DNA of 64,000 bases, from the NCBI RefSeq assembly GCF_001544755.2, contig NZ_FCOF02000030.1, positions 1 to 64,000 of the forward strand, written 5' to 3'. Under the pieces are notes generated by a model that was not told where the DNA came from, searched no databases, and worked only from the letters and a program-made list of their open reading frames with translations. Origin of the DNA: Caballeronia catudaia (GTDB taxonomy: Bacteria > Pseudomonadota > Gammaproteobacteria > Burkholderiales > Burkholderiaceae). This document shows positions 1 to 9,055 of the stretch, in pieces. Within the stretch, counting starts at the first letter, position 1. Each line of letters starts with the position of its first letter. The position numbers and the translations under genes are program-made.

Positions 1-24
1 GCGCCAGCATGCGCCAGAGGGCTG

Positions 25-60
25 AAATCGGACATTTCTAATGAGCTCAAATCGGACATT
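25..60. repeat. Two 12-bp direct repeats; possible IS21-type insertion sequence end
   Basis: The 12-mer AAATCGGACATT occurs at 25-36 and again at 49-60, exactly 24 bp apart, in a short AT-richer stretch directly before a gene remnant. Repeats of this kind near the ends are typical of IS21-family elements, but no transposase lies inside the window, so the element would extend to the left. Identification as an IS end is inference. Confidence 0.35.
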
Positions 61-93
61 ATTAAAAAGCCCTGACAAAGGAAAATGCGATAA

Positions 94-700
<607 letters not shown>

Positions 701-776
701 AGCGCCTGAACACGAGACGCCATGCCCGCGACACGTGTGCCGTGCGCCGGTTTTTCTTTTTATCGGATGGCCTTCC

Positions 777-1949
777 ATGCTCTATCTCATCGAAGACGCT
801 ACCCCCGAGCCGGCGCAATTCGGCGCCCTTCCCGCGCTGTTCGCCCGGACTTTGAATGCCGAACTCCGCTGCGCAGGCGTGCATTTCGACGAAGAGCGGT
901 TTCCGGATGCGCATCAGCACGTCACAGCGGATGGACGTTTAGTCGCGAGCGGTCTGATCTGGCGCACCCGCACGGGCCTGCCCGACGCTGCCGAACCATG
1001 CCATGAGATTTTTGCGCTGGCGCGGACGCGCGATATCGTGCTCCTCGTGCAATCGTTCGATGCGTTTCCTACGCAATGCGCCGAAGACGTGGAGATGTTG
1101 CGCGTCGTTCATCAAGCCGATAGCGCACAGCTCGTCGAAGATGGTTCGGGCGTGGTTTTGCAAGCGCATCGGGATCGCTATGGAAGATGGCGATCCACGG
1201 AAGAAGCCGCATCGCGCGCGAGCGGGCCGTCCATGACGATTGCGCTGATAGGCCGTGAGTGCGACCAGCATCAGCAATACCCTGCGACGCTCGCCGCCCT
1301 CGGCGACGCCGCCGATGCTCTCGGCTTCGATCTCGACGTGCGCTTCATCGCGGCGCAGGACATCGACCGCGACAACGCAGAGACTTTGCTCGCCGATGCA
1401 CACGGCATTCTTTTGCCGGGCGGCGCGGACATGGCGCACGTGGCGGGACAGATCGAGGCCGCGCGTTTCGGCTGGCTGGCGTCAATTCCGGTCGTGGGTT
1501 TGTCTCTCGGCATGCAGTCAATGGCGACGGCCATCGCGCGGCTCGCGTTGAAGAGCGATGAGATCGGCATGAAGGAAGCGCAGCCCGATGCGCGCGTCGC
1601 CAGCTTCGAGCCGATTCATGTCGGCGAGGATGGCGTGTTGTTGCATCGATCGGGCTTGCGGCCGATAAGCCTGGTGCCGGGATCGCATATCGCGGCCATG
1701 CTCGGCGCGCAGGCGAGCATTCTCTGCAATCATCGCTACAGGCTCAATCCGGCGCTCGAAGCGCCGCTCGCGACGCTCGGCGTGACCGTCAGCGCGCACG
1801 ACGAGAGCGGCTCGACCGCCGATGCCATCGAGGCCGATAAGCATCCGTTCTTTGCGGGCATGCAGGGGCATCCCGAACTATCGTCGCGTGATGACGCGCC
1901 GCATCCGTTGCTGATTGCGTTTCTGGAAGCGGCGGCGCGCCGTTCATAA
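777..1949 (+). CDS. CTP-synthase C-terminal-like glutamine amidotransferase homologue lacking the catalytic Cys
   Basis: This 390-residue protein begins at the ATG in CCTTCCATGC. Residues 1-145 match nothing I recognise. From about residue 155 (MTIALIGRECDQHQQYP) it resembles the class I glutamine amidotransferase domain of CTP synthase: an oxyanion-loop-like LLPGGADMAHVAGQ, a nucleophile elbow VVGLSLGMQSMATAIAR, and a C-terminal GMQGHPELSSRDDAPHPL. Canonical CTP synthase reads GICLGMQ; here codon 243 is TCT, so Ser replaces the nucleophilic Cys while the HPE pair is kept. The protein may bind glutamine-like ligands without classical glutaminase activity. It stands alone between decayed genes. 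Function unknown. Confidence 0.65.
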   Translation: MLYLIEDATPEPAQFGALPALFARTLNAELRCAGVHFDEERFPDAHQHVTADGRLVASGLIWRTRTGLPDAAEPCHEIFALARTRDIVLLVQSFDAFPTQCAEDVEMLRVVHQADSAQLVEDGSGVVLQAHRDRYGRWRSTEEAASRASGPSMTIALIGRECDQHQQYPATLAALGDAADALGFDLDVRFIAAQDIDRDNAETLLADAHGILLPGGADMAHVAGQIEAARFGWLASIPVVGLSLGMQSMATAIARLALKSDEIGMKEAQPDARVASFEPIHVGEDGVLLHRSGLRPISLVPGSHIAAMLGAQASILCNHRYRLNPALEAPLATLGVTVSAHDESGSTADAIEADKHPFFAGMQGHPELSSRDDAPHPLLIAFLEAAARRS

Positions 1950-1979
1950 GAAAGCGAGCGCTTACGCAAAAGCTCGAAC

Positions 1980-2050
1980 TTAGCTGATCGCCGACGCGAA
2001 CAACGCGGCATCGACGTTCCCGCCCGATGCCACGATCAGCGCACGGGGCG
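1980..2050 (-). pseudogene. C-terminal scrap of a threonine/serine dehydratase-like enzyme
   Basis: The minus strand encodes ALIVASGGNVDAALFASAIS followed by TAA at 1980-1982. This matches the C-terminal strand of fold-type II PLP enzymes of the threonine dehydratase family (V-x-SGGN-D). Nothing recognisable continues upstream (higher coordinates), so only about 22 codons survive. Confidence 0.5.
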
Positions 2051-2454
2051 TTCTTGATTCCCGTGCAGATTTCGGGTTAAAGCACCTTCACGTTCCTCGC
2101 ACAAGACGTGCAACAAGAGCTTTGTGCCGTGACAGACCGCGACGTCAGACTCCATCTCATCGAAGAAGATTGGGACGAGTTTGTCAGGATTGCCGCATCC
2201 AGAATGCCGCGCGGTATGCGCTGGTCGTCCGGGTGCCTGTGCATTTTCTCGGCACCGACTGGAAAGCGTCGGCCGCACTGATCGATCCGAAGTGGATCAC
2301 GGTCGCGCTGCCGGTCGGCATGGCGAACCCGTAATTGGTCATGTGATCGATGCGACGCGACAAACATCGGTGATATTTTCGATCGTCGCGGGGCTGCGCG
2401 CAGCAAGCGCGGCCATGTCGATGCGATTCGGCGTTGAGCCACCGTGCGCGTTGG

Positions 2455-3092
2455 TGGAGGTCGAACTGTCGAACACGGTGAAGTTTCGCAGCGAGAATTT
2501 CGCGGGCGTGACCGTCGGCGCTCTGTACGGCTTCACGAACCAGTCGAGCAGCACCACGGGGCGAAGCTTCAGCTTCGGCGCGACGTATGGCTACGGGCCG
2601 CTCAATCTTGCGGCGGCGTATTCGGAGTATCGCGATCGCGCGTTCAATCTCGCGAACGGGCTGGGACTCACCAGCTTCGAGGGCGTTGCGCTTCCGACCA
2701 GCGGATCGTTCGTCGCACAAAGCGTGAGGAACGCGGGCATTGGCGGAAGTTATCAGATCGGACGCGTGCAGTTGCATGCGCTGCTGACGCAAGTGCGCAT
2801 CGAGGCGCGCGGACGCTCGGAGAACTATCGCACCATCGATGGCGGCGCAAACTTTCAGGTCACGCCCGCATACATGATTGGTGCGGGCGCGTGGACCACG
2901 ACGCTCGATGGACAGCGCTGGACGCAGGTGACGATCGTCAACGTCTATTCGCTTTCGAAGCTCACACAGCTATACGCCGACGTAATGGTCGAGCAGGCTT
3001 CGTCGGGCGCGACAGCGAGCACGCTGGGCATCGATCCGTCGTCGTCGAACCGGCAGACGGTGGTGCTGGCCGGCATCCATCGCCTGTTTTGA
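2455..3092 (+). pseudogene. 5'-truncated outer-membrane porin
   Basis: The frame ending at 3092 reads as the C-terminal half of a Gram-negative general porin. It starts in the middle of the barrel (VEVELSNTVKFRSENFAGV), then shows alternating beta-strand segments with glycine/aromatic pairs (ALYGF, GATYGYGPLNLAAAYSEY, MIGAGAWTTT). It ends in ...LAGIHRLF, with the terminal Phe required for Bam recognition. Burkholderia porins are about 350-380 residues; only about 210 remain and no signal peptide precedes them. The sequence upstream in the same frame (2181-2450) is not porin-like. Confidence 0.75.
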
Positions 3093-3352
3093 ACGGTCGC
3101 GCGTCCGGACGTTGCCCGGGTCACGGGTTCTCATGCGCGCGCTCGAGAGCATCACCGCCTGTTCACGCAGCCGCGGAATGCAAAACGGATGCAGGCGCTC
3201 TGCGTGCAAATGGGCGATTTCGCTTTGAGTCAGTCAACGGACACGTACCGACGCCTTTCCGATGACGGGCAGCAGGTCTTAAGCTCAAGCACCGTGCGGC
3301 GACCGCAGTCACTTAGCTGCCGTCTTGATCCCGGCCTCGTTCACGCGCGCGA

Positions 3353-3517
3353 CTACTCAACGGGGTCAATGGTCGGAACTTCGCGCGGGAGCGCATCGCG
3401 GTCATGTGGGGTCTCATGGAAGGACACCGTGCCGTTGTCCGGCCGCGCGAGCAACGCGTTCGCCGGCAGGATCAAAAATTCGCTACCGCTCCGTGGGCGA
3501 ACACGCGAACGCCATCC
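3353..3517 (-). other. Possible coding fragment, minus strand
   Basis: An open minus-strand stretch ends in TAG at 3353-3355 and reads GVRVFAHGAVANFLILPANA and onward to REVPTIDPVE. The composition looks protein-like, but there is no start codon or family match I can name. It lies in the otherwise gene-free 3093-3620 interval, where I see no other gene. Confidence 0.25.
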
Positions 3518-3548
3518 TTAGCTAGCCCAACAAAATTCTGAAAGCAAT

Positions 3549-3579
3549 AAGGGTTCTGGCTCCTTGCAGGACCCTTTTT
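3549..3579 (+). terminator. Hairpin followed by a T run (rho-independent type)
   Basis: AAGGGTTCTG and CAGGACCCTT pair with a single G-U, enclose a short loop and run into TTTTT. It sits between the porin remnant and the amino-acid transport operon and would shield the operon from upstream transcription. Confidence 0.5.
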
Positions 3580-3620
3580 AGCGTCCAACACTTCGATGTC
3601 AATCCGGCTCGCCAGATAAC

Positions 3621-3638
3621 TGTCCGATATACCGGACA
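3621..3638. promoter_or_regulatory. 18-bp inverted repeat TGTCCG-N6-CGGACA, candidate IclR operator
   Basis: Perfect 6-bp half-sites TGTCCG and CGGACA are separated by ATATAC, 87 bp before the ATG of the ABC operon. Inverted repeats of this size are usual targets of IclR-family regulators, and the last regulator of this operon is an IclR protein (6723-7472). Autoregulation is inferred. Confidence 0.5.
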
Positions 3639-3724
3639 ACCTAGTGCTTCGACGGAAGATGTCGTGAACGCGAGGCCAGGCTGGCAGCGATTTCTCAGAC
3701 CAACCCTTCGATCAGGATCTGAAC

Positions 3725-4576
3725 ATGAAGCTCGCCACAAAGGGCGCCAAGGCCGCCTTGCTGTTTGCCGCAACCGCCGTGAGCGGAGTGCTCGCGCTCT
3801 CCGCCTGCACGAAAGTGGCGACGCCCGAGCAGGGTCCATCGGCAGCGGCGCCTGCATCGACGCTTCAGGCCGTGCTTCAGCGCGGCACGCTGCGCGTCGG
3901 CGACTGCCTCACGTTCGCGCCGTTCGGCTTTTACGACAAGGACGGCAATCCGGACGGCTACGACGTCGACCTCGCCAAGGAACTCGCGAAGCAAATGGGC
4001 GTGAAACTCGAGGTCGTGAACACGACTAGCGCGAACCGCATCCCGAACCTGCAAACCGCCAAGGTCGATGTCGTGTTCTGCAACTTCACGCGCAACCTCG
4101 AACGCGCGAAGGTCGTCGAATTCACGTCGCCGTACGTTGTCGCCAGCGAAGCGATGCTCGTGAAGAAGAGCAGCGGCATCCAGTCGGCGAAGGACATGAG
4201 CGGGCGCACCATCGCCACGGTCAAAGGTTCGACCAACGGCGACGAAGTCCGCTCGATGGGCATCCCCGTCAAGATTCAGGAATATGACAGTTCGCAGGCG
4301 GCCATTCTCGCCGTCAAGCAGGGCCAGGCCGATGCGATGATCGAGGACAACAACTTCCTTGCGTATCAGGCGAAGCTCGATCCGGAACTGGCCGTGACTA
4401 ACGAAGCGCTCGTGCCGCTCGAGTACAACGCGTTCGGCGTGAAGGCGGGCGACCAGGCGTGGCTCAACTATCTGAACCTGTTCCTGTTCAACATCAATGC
4501 ATCGAAGCTGAATGCGCAGTTGTACAAGAAGTGGTTCGGCGTCGATCCGAGATATCCGCTCAACCCGCAGTTCTGA
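3725..4576 (+). CDS. Amino-acid ABC transporter substrate-binding lipoprotein (SBP family 3)
   Basis: 283 residues. The N-terminus has a lipoprotein signal (MKLATKGAKAALLFAATAVS... ending in the lipobox LSAC, Cys near residue 28). The mature part has family-3 solute-binding features: the opening GTLRVGDCLTFAPFGFYDKD, GYDVDLAKELAKQMGV, and the hinge region AKDMSGRTIATVKGSTNGDE. It captures a polar amino acid or related compound in the periplasm for the two permeases and ATPase that follow directly. First gene of a five-gene operon with IclR. The true ligand cannot be read from sequence. Confidence 0.9.
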   Translation: MKLATKGAKAALLFAATAVSGVLALSACTKVATPEQGPSAAAPASTLQAVLQRGTLRVGDCLTFAPFGFYDKDGNPDGYDVDLAKELAKQMGVKLEVVNTTSANRIPNLQTAKVDVVFCNFTRNLERAKVVEFTSPYVVASEAMLVKKSSGIQSAKDMSGRTIATVKGSTNGDEVRSMGIPVKIQEYDSSQAAILAVKQGQADAMIEDNNFLAYQAKLDPELAVTNEALVPLEYNAFGVKAGDQAWLNYLNLFLFNINASKLNAQLYKKWFGVDPRYPLNPQF

Positions 4577-4589
4577 GGCGGAGGCGCAG

Positions 4590-5306
4590 ATGAGCTATCA
4601 ATGGCTGACTCTATGGGGCTACGTCCCCGAGTTTCTGAAGGCCGGCTGGCTGACCTTGCAGGTCACGTTGCTGTCGTTCGTGCTGGCGCTCGCGCTCGGT
4701 CTGATCGCGGCGCTTGCCGGCATGTCCCCGTCGGCCATCGTGCGGTTCATCGCGCGCGCTTACGTCGAAGCCATCCGCAATACGCCGGTGTTGCTGCAGA
4801 TTTTCATTGTGTTCTTCGGCTTGCCGTCGATGGGCATTGCGCTCGATGCATATTGGGCCGGTGTCATCGCGCTGGGCGTGAACGTGGGCGCGTATCTGTC
4901 GGAAGTGTTTCGCGCGGGCATGCAATCGGTGCCGCGCGGACAGATTGAAGCAGCCGGCATTCTTGGGCTGGAACGCGGGCAGATTTTCAAGGAGATCGTG
5001 TTGCCGCAGGCAGCGCGTGCGGTGTATCCGGCCATCGTCAATTATCTGATTCAGTTGTTGCTCGGTACGTCGCTGTTGTCGGCAATAGCGTTGCCCGAAC
5101 TCACCGGCACCGCAACCGTCATCAATTCGCGCACGCTCTTGTATGTCCAGACATTCGCGGTCGTGCTCGTCGCGTATCTGGTGCTGAGCAATGTGCTGTC
5201 GTGGATTGCCAGTCAACTCGGCGCACGCATGTTTCATCCGCCGCTCATCGTGAGGCCGGGTGCGCGTTGGATTGGATTCACGCTTCGTCGTGCGAATCGT
5301 GCCTGA
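4590..5306 (+). CDS. Polar amino-acid ABC transporter permease 1
   Basis: 238 residues starting MSYQWLTLWGYVPEFLKAG, 13 bp after the binding-protein stop with GGCGGAGG as ribosome-binding site; the open frame upstream of this ATG is only the 3' end of the previous gene. Several hydrophobic spans, and the HisM/GlnP-type coupling loop with RAGMQSVPRGQIEAAGILGLERGQIFKEIVLPQA, which docks on the ATPase. Forms the inner-membrane channel with the next gene product. Confidence 0.9.
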   Translation: MSYQWLTLWGYVPEFLKAGWLTLQVTLLSFVLALALGLIAALAGMSPSAIVRFIARAYVEAIRNTPVLLQIFIVFFGLPSMGIALDAYWAGVIALGVNVGAYLSEVFRAGMQSVPRGQIEAAGILGLERGQIFKEIVLPQAARAVYPAIVNYLIQLLLGTSLLSAIALPELTGTATVINSRTLLYVQTFAVVLVAYLVLSNVLSWIASQLGARMFHPPLIVRPGARWIGFTLRRANRA

Positions 5307-5317
5307 GGGATTGAGTC

Positions 5318-5962
5318 ATGTCACTCGAACTGCTGAAAAACAGTCTGTCGATTTTGCTGCAAGGTCTCGTGACCACACTGCTCTTGTCTGTCGCGGCGAT
5401 CGTCGGAAGCACGCTCATCGGCCTGCTGGCCGCCGTGTTGCGGTCGTTCGGGCCGTGGGGCACGGACCGAATCGCGAAGCTCTATACGGAGTTGTTTCGC
5501 GGTACGCCCGTACTCATCACGCTGATGTTCATCTACTTCGGCGTCTCGTACTTCGGTTATGCAATCGATGTCTTTGCAGCGGGCGTGATCGGCTTGAGCG
5601 TGTATCAGGGCGCGTATATCGCGGAAGTTTTTCGCGCGGGCATCGAGTCAGTGCCGAAGGGACAGTGGGAAGTCTCGCAGATTCTCGGCCTGTCGCGCAC
5701 ACAGACCTTCGCTTCGGTCGTGTTACCGCAGACCGGACGCATCGTGTTGCCGCCGCTCGTCGGGCAGTATCTGTCCCTCATCAAGGATACGTCGATCGTC
5801 AGCATGATCGGCATGTCCGAACTGATGCACGGCGGCCAGGCGATCGTGGATCGCGTCGGCAAGCCGGTCGAGATTTACGGACTCGTCGCGCTGATCTATT
5901 TCGTCGTGTGCTTCCCGCTTTCGCAATGGGTGCGCCATCATGACCGCCGGAGACTTACGTGA
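5318..5962 (+). CDS. Polar amino-acid ABC transporter permease 2
   Basis: 214 residues. Membrane protein of the HisQ/GlnP type with the EAA loop [20 protein letters not shown]. It follows permease 1 by 11 bp, and its TGA overlaps the GTG start of the ATPase gene (GTGA), implying translational coupling. Probably a heterodimer partner of the 4590-5306 product. Confidence 0.9.
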   Translation: MSLELLKNSLSILLQGLVTTLLLSVAAIVGSTLIGLLAAVLRSFGPWGTDRIAKLYTELFRGTPVLITLMFIYFGVSYFGYAIDVFAAGVIGLSVYQGAYIAEVFRAGIESVPKGQWEVSQILGLSRTQTFASVVLPQTGRIVLPPLVGQYLSLIKDTSIVSMIGMSELMHGGQAIVDRVGKPVEIYGLVALIYFVVCFPLSQWVRHHDRRRLT

Positions 5963-6711
5963 ACGATTCCATTCAGAACAAGCCCGTCATTTCGCTGTCG
6001 GGCGTGAGCAAGTCATTCGGCTCGACGCGCGTTCTCAACGAGATCAATCTCGACGTGCGCGCAGGCGAAGTACTCGTGCTGATCGGCGCATCCGGTTCGG
6101 GCAAGAGCACAGTGCTGCGCATTATGGCCGGACTGGAGACGACGGACTCCGGCCAAGTGTGGGTCAACGAAGTGCCCCTTCACGATCCGAAGCGCGCGCG
6201 CGAAATTCGCGGCCACGTCGGCATGGTGTTTCAGCAGTTCAACTTGTTCCCGCATAAGACCGCGCTCGGCAACGTCACCCTCGCGCTGATCAAGGCGCGC
6301 GGCATGCCGCCCGCCGATGCCCGCAAACGCGCAATGGAAACGCTCGACCGCGTGGGCCTCGCGGACCGTGCATCGCATTATCCGAGCCAGTTATCGGGCG
6401 GACAGCAGCAGCGCGTCGCCATTGCGCGGGCGCTGGCGGTCGAACCCGGCATCATGTTCTTCGATGAAGCGACATCCGCACTCGATCCCGAACTCGTCGG
6501 CGAGGTGACGGAAGTGATGCGCGGCCTCGCGCGCGACGGCATGACGATGGTCGTTGTCACTCACGAAATGGGCTTTGCGCGCAAGACGGCGGATCGCGTC
6601 GTGTTCATGGACAAGGGCGTGATTGCAGAGCAAGGCGACCCGGAGCAAATGTTCGTCAACCCGTCGAACGAACGCACGCGGCAGTTTCTCAGCCGTGTGC
6701 TCGACCATTGA
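5959..6711 (+). CDS. Polar amino-acid ABC transporter ATP-binding protein
   Basis: 250 residues from a GTG start overlapping the preceding stop. Walker A GASGSGKS near residue 39, Q-loop [16 protein letters not shown], signature [15 protein letters not shown], Walker [20 protein letters not shown] and switch His in [12 protein letters not shown] are all intact. This is the GlnQ/HisP-type energising subunit for the two permeases just upstream. Confidence 0.93.
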   Translation: MNDSIQNKPVISLSGVSKSFGSTRVLNEINLDVRAGEVLVLIGASGSGKSTVLRIMAGLETTDSGQVWVNEVPLHDPKRAREIRGHVGMVFQQFNLFPHKTALGNVTLALIKARGMPPADARKRAMETLDRVGLADRASHYPSQLSGGQQQRVAIARALAVEPGIMFFDEATSALDPELVGEVTEVMRGLARDGMTMVVVTHEMGFARKTADRVVFMDKGVIAEQGDPEQMFVNPSNERTRQFLSRVLDH

Positions 6712-6722
6712 AGGGCGAACGA

Positions 6723-7472
6723 ATGGCAGCAACGGAATCGTCGCGCGCGCGAGGCGTGGAACGTGTCATCGAAATCTTCAGGAAGCTGCATCACGCGCAG
6801 CGGCCTATGACGATGCGCGAACTGATTGAAGCGACCGGCGCACCGCGTTCGAGCATCTACGAACTCGTCGCCATTCTCACTGAAGTGGGCTGGCTCGAAA
6901 CATCGGCGGATGGCAGTGTGTTCTTCGGACGCGAGATGCATTACTACGGCTCGGACTACGCGACGCACAACGACCTCATCAGCCGCGCGCATCAGTCTAT
7001 TCTGGCGCTTGTGCGCAAGTACGACGAGACCACGCAGTTGTGCATGCTCGAAGGGAACAAGTACTCGGTCGTGTTATCGGAGAACAGTGCGCGGCCGTTC
7101 AACATCAGCTCGGATATCGGCGTGCGCGTGCCGATTCCGTGGACCGCGACCGGACGCCTGCTGCTCGGTCACATGAACGCCGACGCCATCCGCACCCTGA
7201 TTCCTGCAGATGACTTCGTGCTCGACAACGGCGTGCGCATCGATTTCGATGAATTCATGCGCGACGTGCGAAACGCGAAAGCGCTTGGCTATTGCTGCAC
7301 GGAAGGCCTATCCAACGCGTTCCGGCTCTGCATGGCCGCGCCCGTTCGCGACCGCGCGGGCATGCCGATCGCCGCGCTGTGCTTCATGACGGGCCGCGAC
7401 ACGGACCCCGAACGCCGTCAGTCGATGCTGAACGATCTACTTCAGTCGGCGCAAGCGCTTTCGCATCGCTGA
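6723..7472 (+). CDS. IclR-family transcriptional regulator
   Basis: About 249 residues. I chose the ATG at 6723 (MAATESSRARGVERVIEIF), preceded by GAAGGGCGAAC; an in-frame TTG at 6708 is also possible. The N-terminal winged helix is visible in MTMRELIEATGAPRSSIYELVAILTEVGWLE (residues ~27-57), and the C-terminal half has the IclR effector-domain pattern (VPIPWTATGRLLLGHM...GYCCTEGL...AAPVRDRAGMPIAALCF). Last gene of the ABC operon, so it probably controls the operon through the palindrome at 3621-3638. Confidence 0.9.
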   Translation: MAATESSRARGVERVIEIFRKLHHAQRPMTMRELIEATGAPRSSIYELVAILTEVGWLETSADGSVFFGREMHYYGSDYATHNDLISRAHQSILALVRKYDETTQLCMLEGNKYSVVLSENSARPFNISSDIGVRVPIPWTATGRLLLGHMNADAIRTLIPADDFVLDNGVRIDFDEFMRDVRNAKALGYCCTEGLSNAFRLCMAAPVRDRAGMPIAALCFMTGRDTDPERRQSMLNDLLQSAQALSHR

Positions 7473-7473
7473 C

Positions 7474-7689
7474 ATGGATACACGGCTTCAGCGTATCGAC
7501 GAGTTGGAACAGGAAAACGCCGCGCTCAGGGAAGTGAACGATATTCTGCGCAAAGCAGTGGCGTATTACGCACGCTCCCTTAGCGGATCAGCGAACGAAC
7601 GCGCCCCCGCCGCACGGCCACCTTGCGCGAAGGTTCCGCATGAAGCGGCAGCATCGCATCAGGATGATGCCCCCGACTCTTACACGTAA
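7474..7689 (+). CDS. Short coiled-coil protein resembling the end of an IS3-family OrfA
   Basis: 71 residues beginning one base after the iclR stop (TGACATGG). The segment RIDELEQENAALREVNDILRKAVAYYARSL has leucine-zipper spacing and matches the C-terminal zipper of IS3 OrfA proteins (ELE-EN-ELR--N-ILRKA-A-FA). The remaining ~40 residues are low complexity, and no helix-turn-helix or OrfB is present. It could be an IS3 remnant translationally coupled to iclR, or a small regulator partner. Confidence 0.45.
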   Translation: MDTRLQRIDELEQENAALREVNDILRKAVAYYARSLSGSANERAPAARPPCAKVPHEAAASHQDDAPDSYT

Positions 7690-7788
7690 GGCAGCTTCGA
7701 GCGAAGAAAGTAGTCCCTGTGAGAAGGCTGAGGTGCGCGCGAGCGGTATGATGCGATTGGTTATCGCGCAACGGCATGGAGAGAGGGT

Positions 7789-8094
7789 ATGGAGAACGGC
7801 AGACCGCCGCCACGGCGCGTCACTGACGGAACCGGAATCAAGGTCGGCGAACCGGGATGGTTCGGCCGAATACTGGCCATCGTCTTAGGAGTCGTTGTGC
7901 TCGCGGGGGCGGCAATGCTGTCGGTGGTACTGCTTGTGGTCCTGTTCGGATTGGGAACGGTCGCCATCGGGTATGTCTGGTGGAAGACGCGCGGGCTGCG
8001 TCGGCAGGCCCGCGCGTTCGGCGACGAGGCCCGGACCGTCGACGTCGAGGCCGTGCAGCCGCGCTCCCCCGACGATAATTCCCCGAGAAATTGA
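7789..8094 (+). CDS. Small membrane protein of unknown function
   Basis: 101 residues. A polar N-terminus (about 28 residues) precedes one long hydrophobic stretch (residues ~29-65, ILAIVLGVVVLAGAAML... GLGTVAIGYVW) that could form one or two membrane helices, then a basic-to-acidic tail. A ribosome-binding-like GGAGAGAGGGT precedes the ATG. No family recognised. Confidence 0.55.
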   Translation: MENGRPPPRRVTDGTGIKVGEPGWFGRILAIVLGVVVLAGAAMLSVVLLVVLFGLGTVAIGYVWWKTRGLRRQARAFGDEARTVDVEAVQPRSPDDNSPRN

Positions 8095-8116
8095 CGATCG
8101 ACGAGCGCCGGCCTAG

Positions 8117-8281
8117 TCAGTTTTCGACGACGAAAGCGGCGGCGTCCGCGGAGGTGGAGATCTGAATTGCGCTGTCGGGCTCGATGCGCGATGCGGCACC
8201 CGCGACGTCGCGGCGCGTCATCACGTTGAAGTCGAGTATCGGCCCATCGCGATCAGGCGGCCTTCGAGCGAACGCTCGCCC
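8117..8281 (-). pseudogene. HutD/Ves-family fragment
   Basis: The minus strand encodes GPILDFNVMTRRDVAGAASRI followed by a short tail and stop. DFN-MTR-D is the hallmark of the HutD/Ves cupin family (E. coli Ves has DFNIMTRLD). Neither the N-terminal cupin half nor the full C-terminus is present, so this is a relic of about 50 codons next to the catabolic island. Confidence 0.5.
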
Positions 8282-8340
8282 AAGCCGCGCGAAAAACCAG
8301 CATCGTCGTGTCAAACGTGCCGAGGGTTTGAAACAAGGAG

Positions 8341-8835
8341 CTACGCACGATTCGTCATCAACAGTAGCGTTTCACCATCCTGCACGACTTTGCCAAGCTG
8401 ATTCAGCACGCTCAGCTTCAGCGTCGCGATCCCCCGGTCGATGCGTTTTGTCACGCGTTTGCCGACGACCTCGATATCGACCTGAATTCGGTCGCCAATA
8501 AGAAGCGGCGCGCGAAACGACCAGTTCCAGCTCAATGTCGCAAGTGCGCTCATGCGGACCGGCGAGCGCGTCTTCAGGCCATCGGTGAGTGCCAGGCCGA
8601 GCAGTCCGTGCGCGATCCGGCCGGAGAATCCCGCCTGCTGCGCGGCGACGTCGTCCAGATGGATGTCGTACATGTCGCCCGAGACGCCGGCGAAATTAAC
8701 GATGTGCGTTTCTGTCACCGTCATGCCGGACGTGACGAAATGATCTCCTATCTCGATGTCATTCAGGTCATACATCCCCGGTGCGAGCAAACGCCCCCGC
8801 TGTACGGAGTCTCTTTCGTTCCGGGATTGTGTCAT
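8341..8835 (-). CDS. MaoC-like hot-dog-fold (R)-specific enoyl-CoA hydratase
   Basis: 164 residues from ATG 8835 with AAGGATAGAG as ribosome-binding site; the longer open frame to 8946 has no such site. MaoC features: EIGDHFVTSGMTVTETHIVNFAGVSGD, the hydratase signature D-x-x-x-x-H in MYDIHLDDVAAQQAGFSGRIAHG (Asp/His dyad), and GLKTRSPVRMSALATL. It should hydrate a 2-enoyl-CoA. It is the distal gene of the TetR-linked minus operon and a paralogue of the 23492-23950 product. Confidence 0.88.
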   Translation of the reverse strand: MTQSRNERDSVQRGRLLAPGMYDLNDIEIGDHFVTSGMTVTETHIVNFAGVSGDMYDIHLDDVAAQQAGFSGRIAHGLLGLALTDGLKTRSPVRMSALATLSWNWSFRAPLLIGDRIQVDIEVVGKRVTKRIDRGIATLKLSVLNQLGKVVQDGETLLLMTNRA

Positions 8836-8946
8836 GTCTCTATCCTTATGCGGTCTGGTGTCGGTGTACGCGCTGAGGCGGCAAAAGCTGGTTGACAGCG
8901 GGTGAATCAAAACAGGCGCTGCAGCCGGTTCTCCACGAATTTCCAT

Positions 8947-9018
8947 TCACGCAATCTCGCACGCATCGTCGAGCAGGGAAATCTTGATGCCATCGATCTT
9001 GCGCGCGTTGAGAGCCGT
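8947..9018 (-). pseudogene. DUF993-type aldolase remnant
   Basis: Between the CoA-transferase and MaoC genes the minus strand reads ARKIDGIKISLLDDACEIA and then TGA. The intact DUF993 protein encoded at 20713-21876 contains KVDGIKVSLLDKQREID, so 11 of 16 positions agree. This indicates that the operon once carried a DUF993 gene that has been deleted except for this scrap. The match is short, hence the moderate confidence. Confidence 0.45.
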
Positions 9019-9055
9019 GTCGATCCGTCGATCTGAAGCGCTTGCAACTCGCGCT

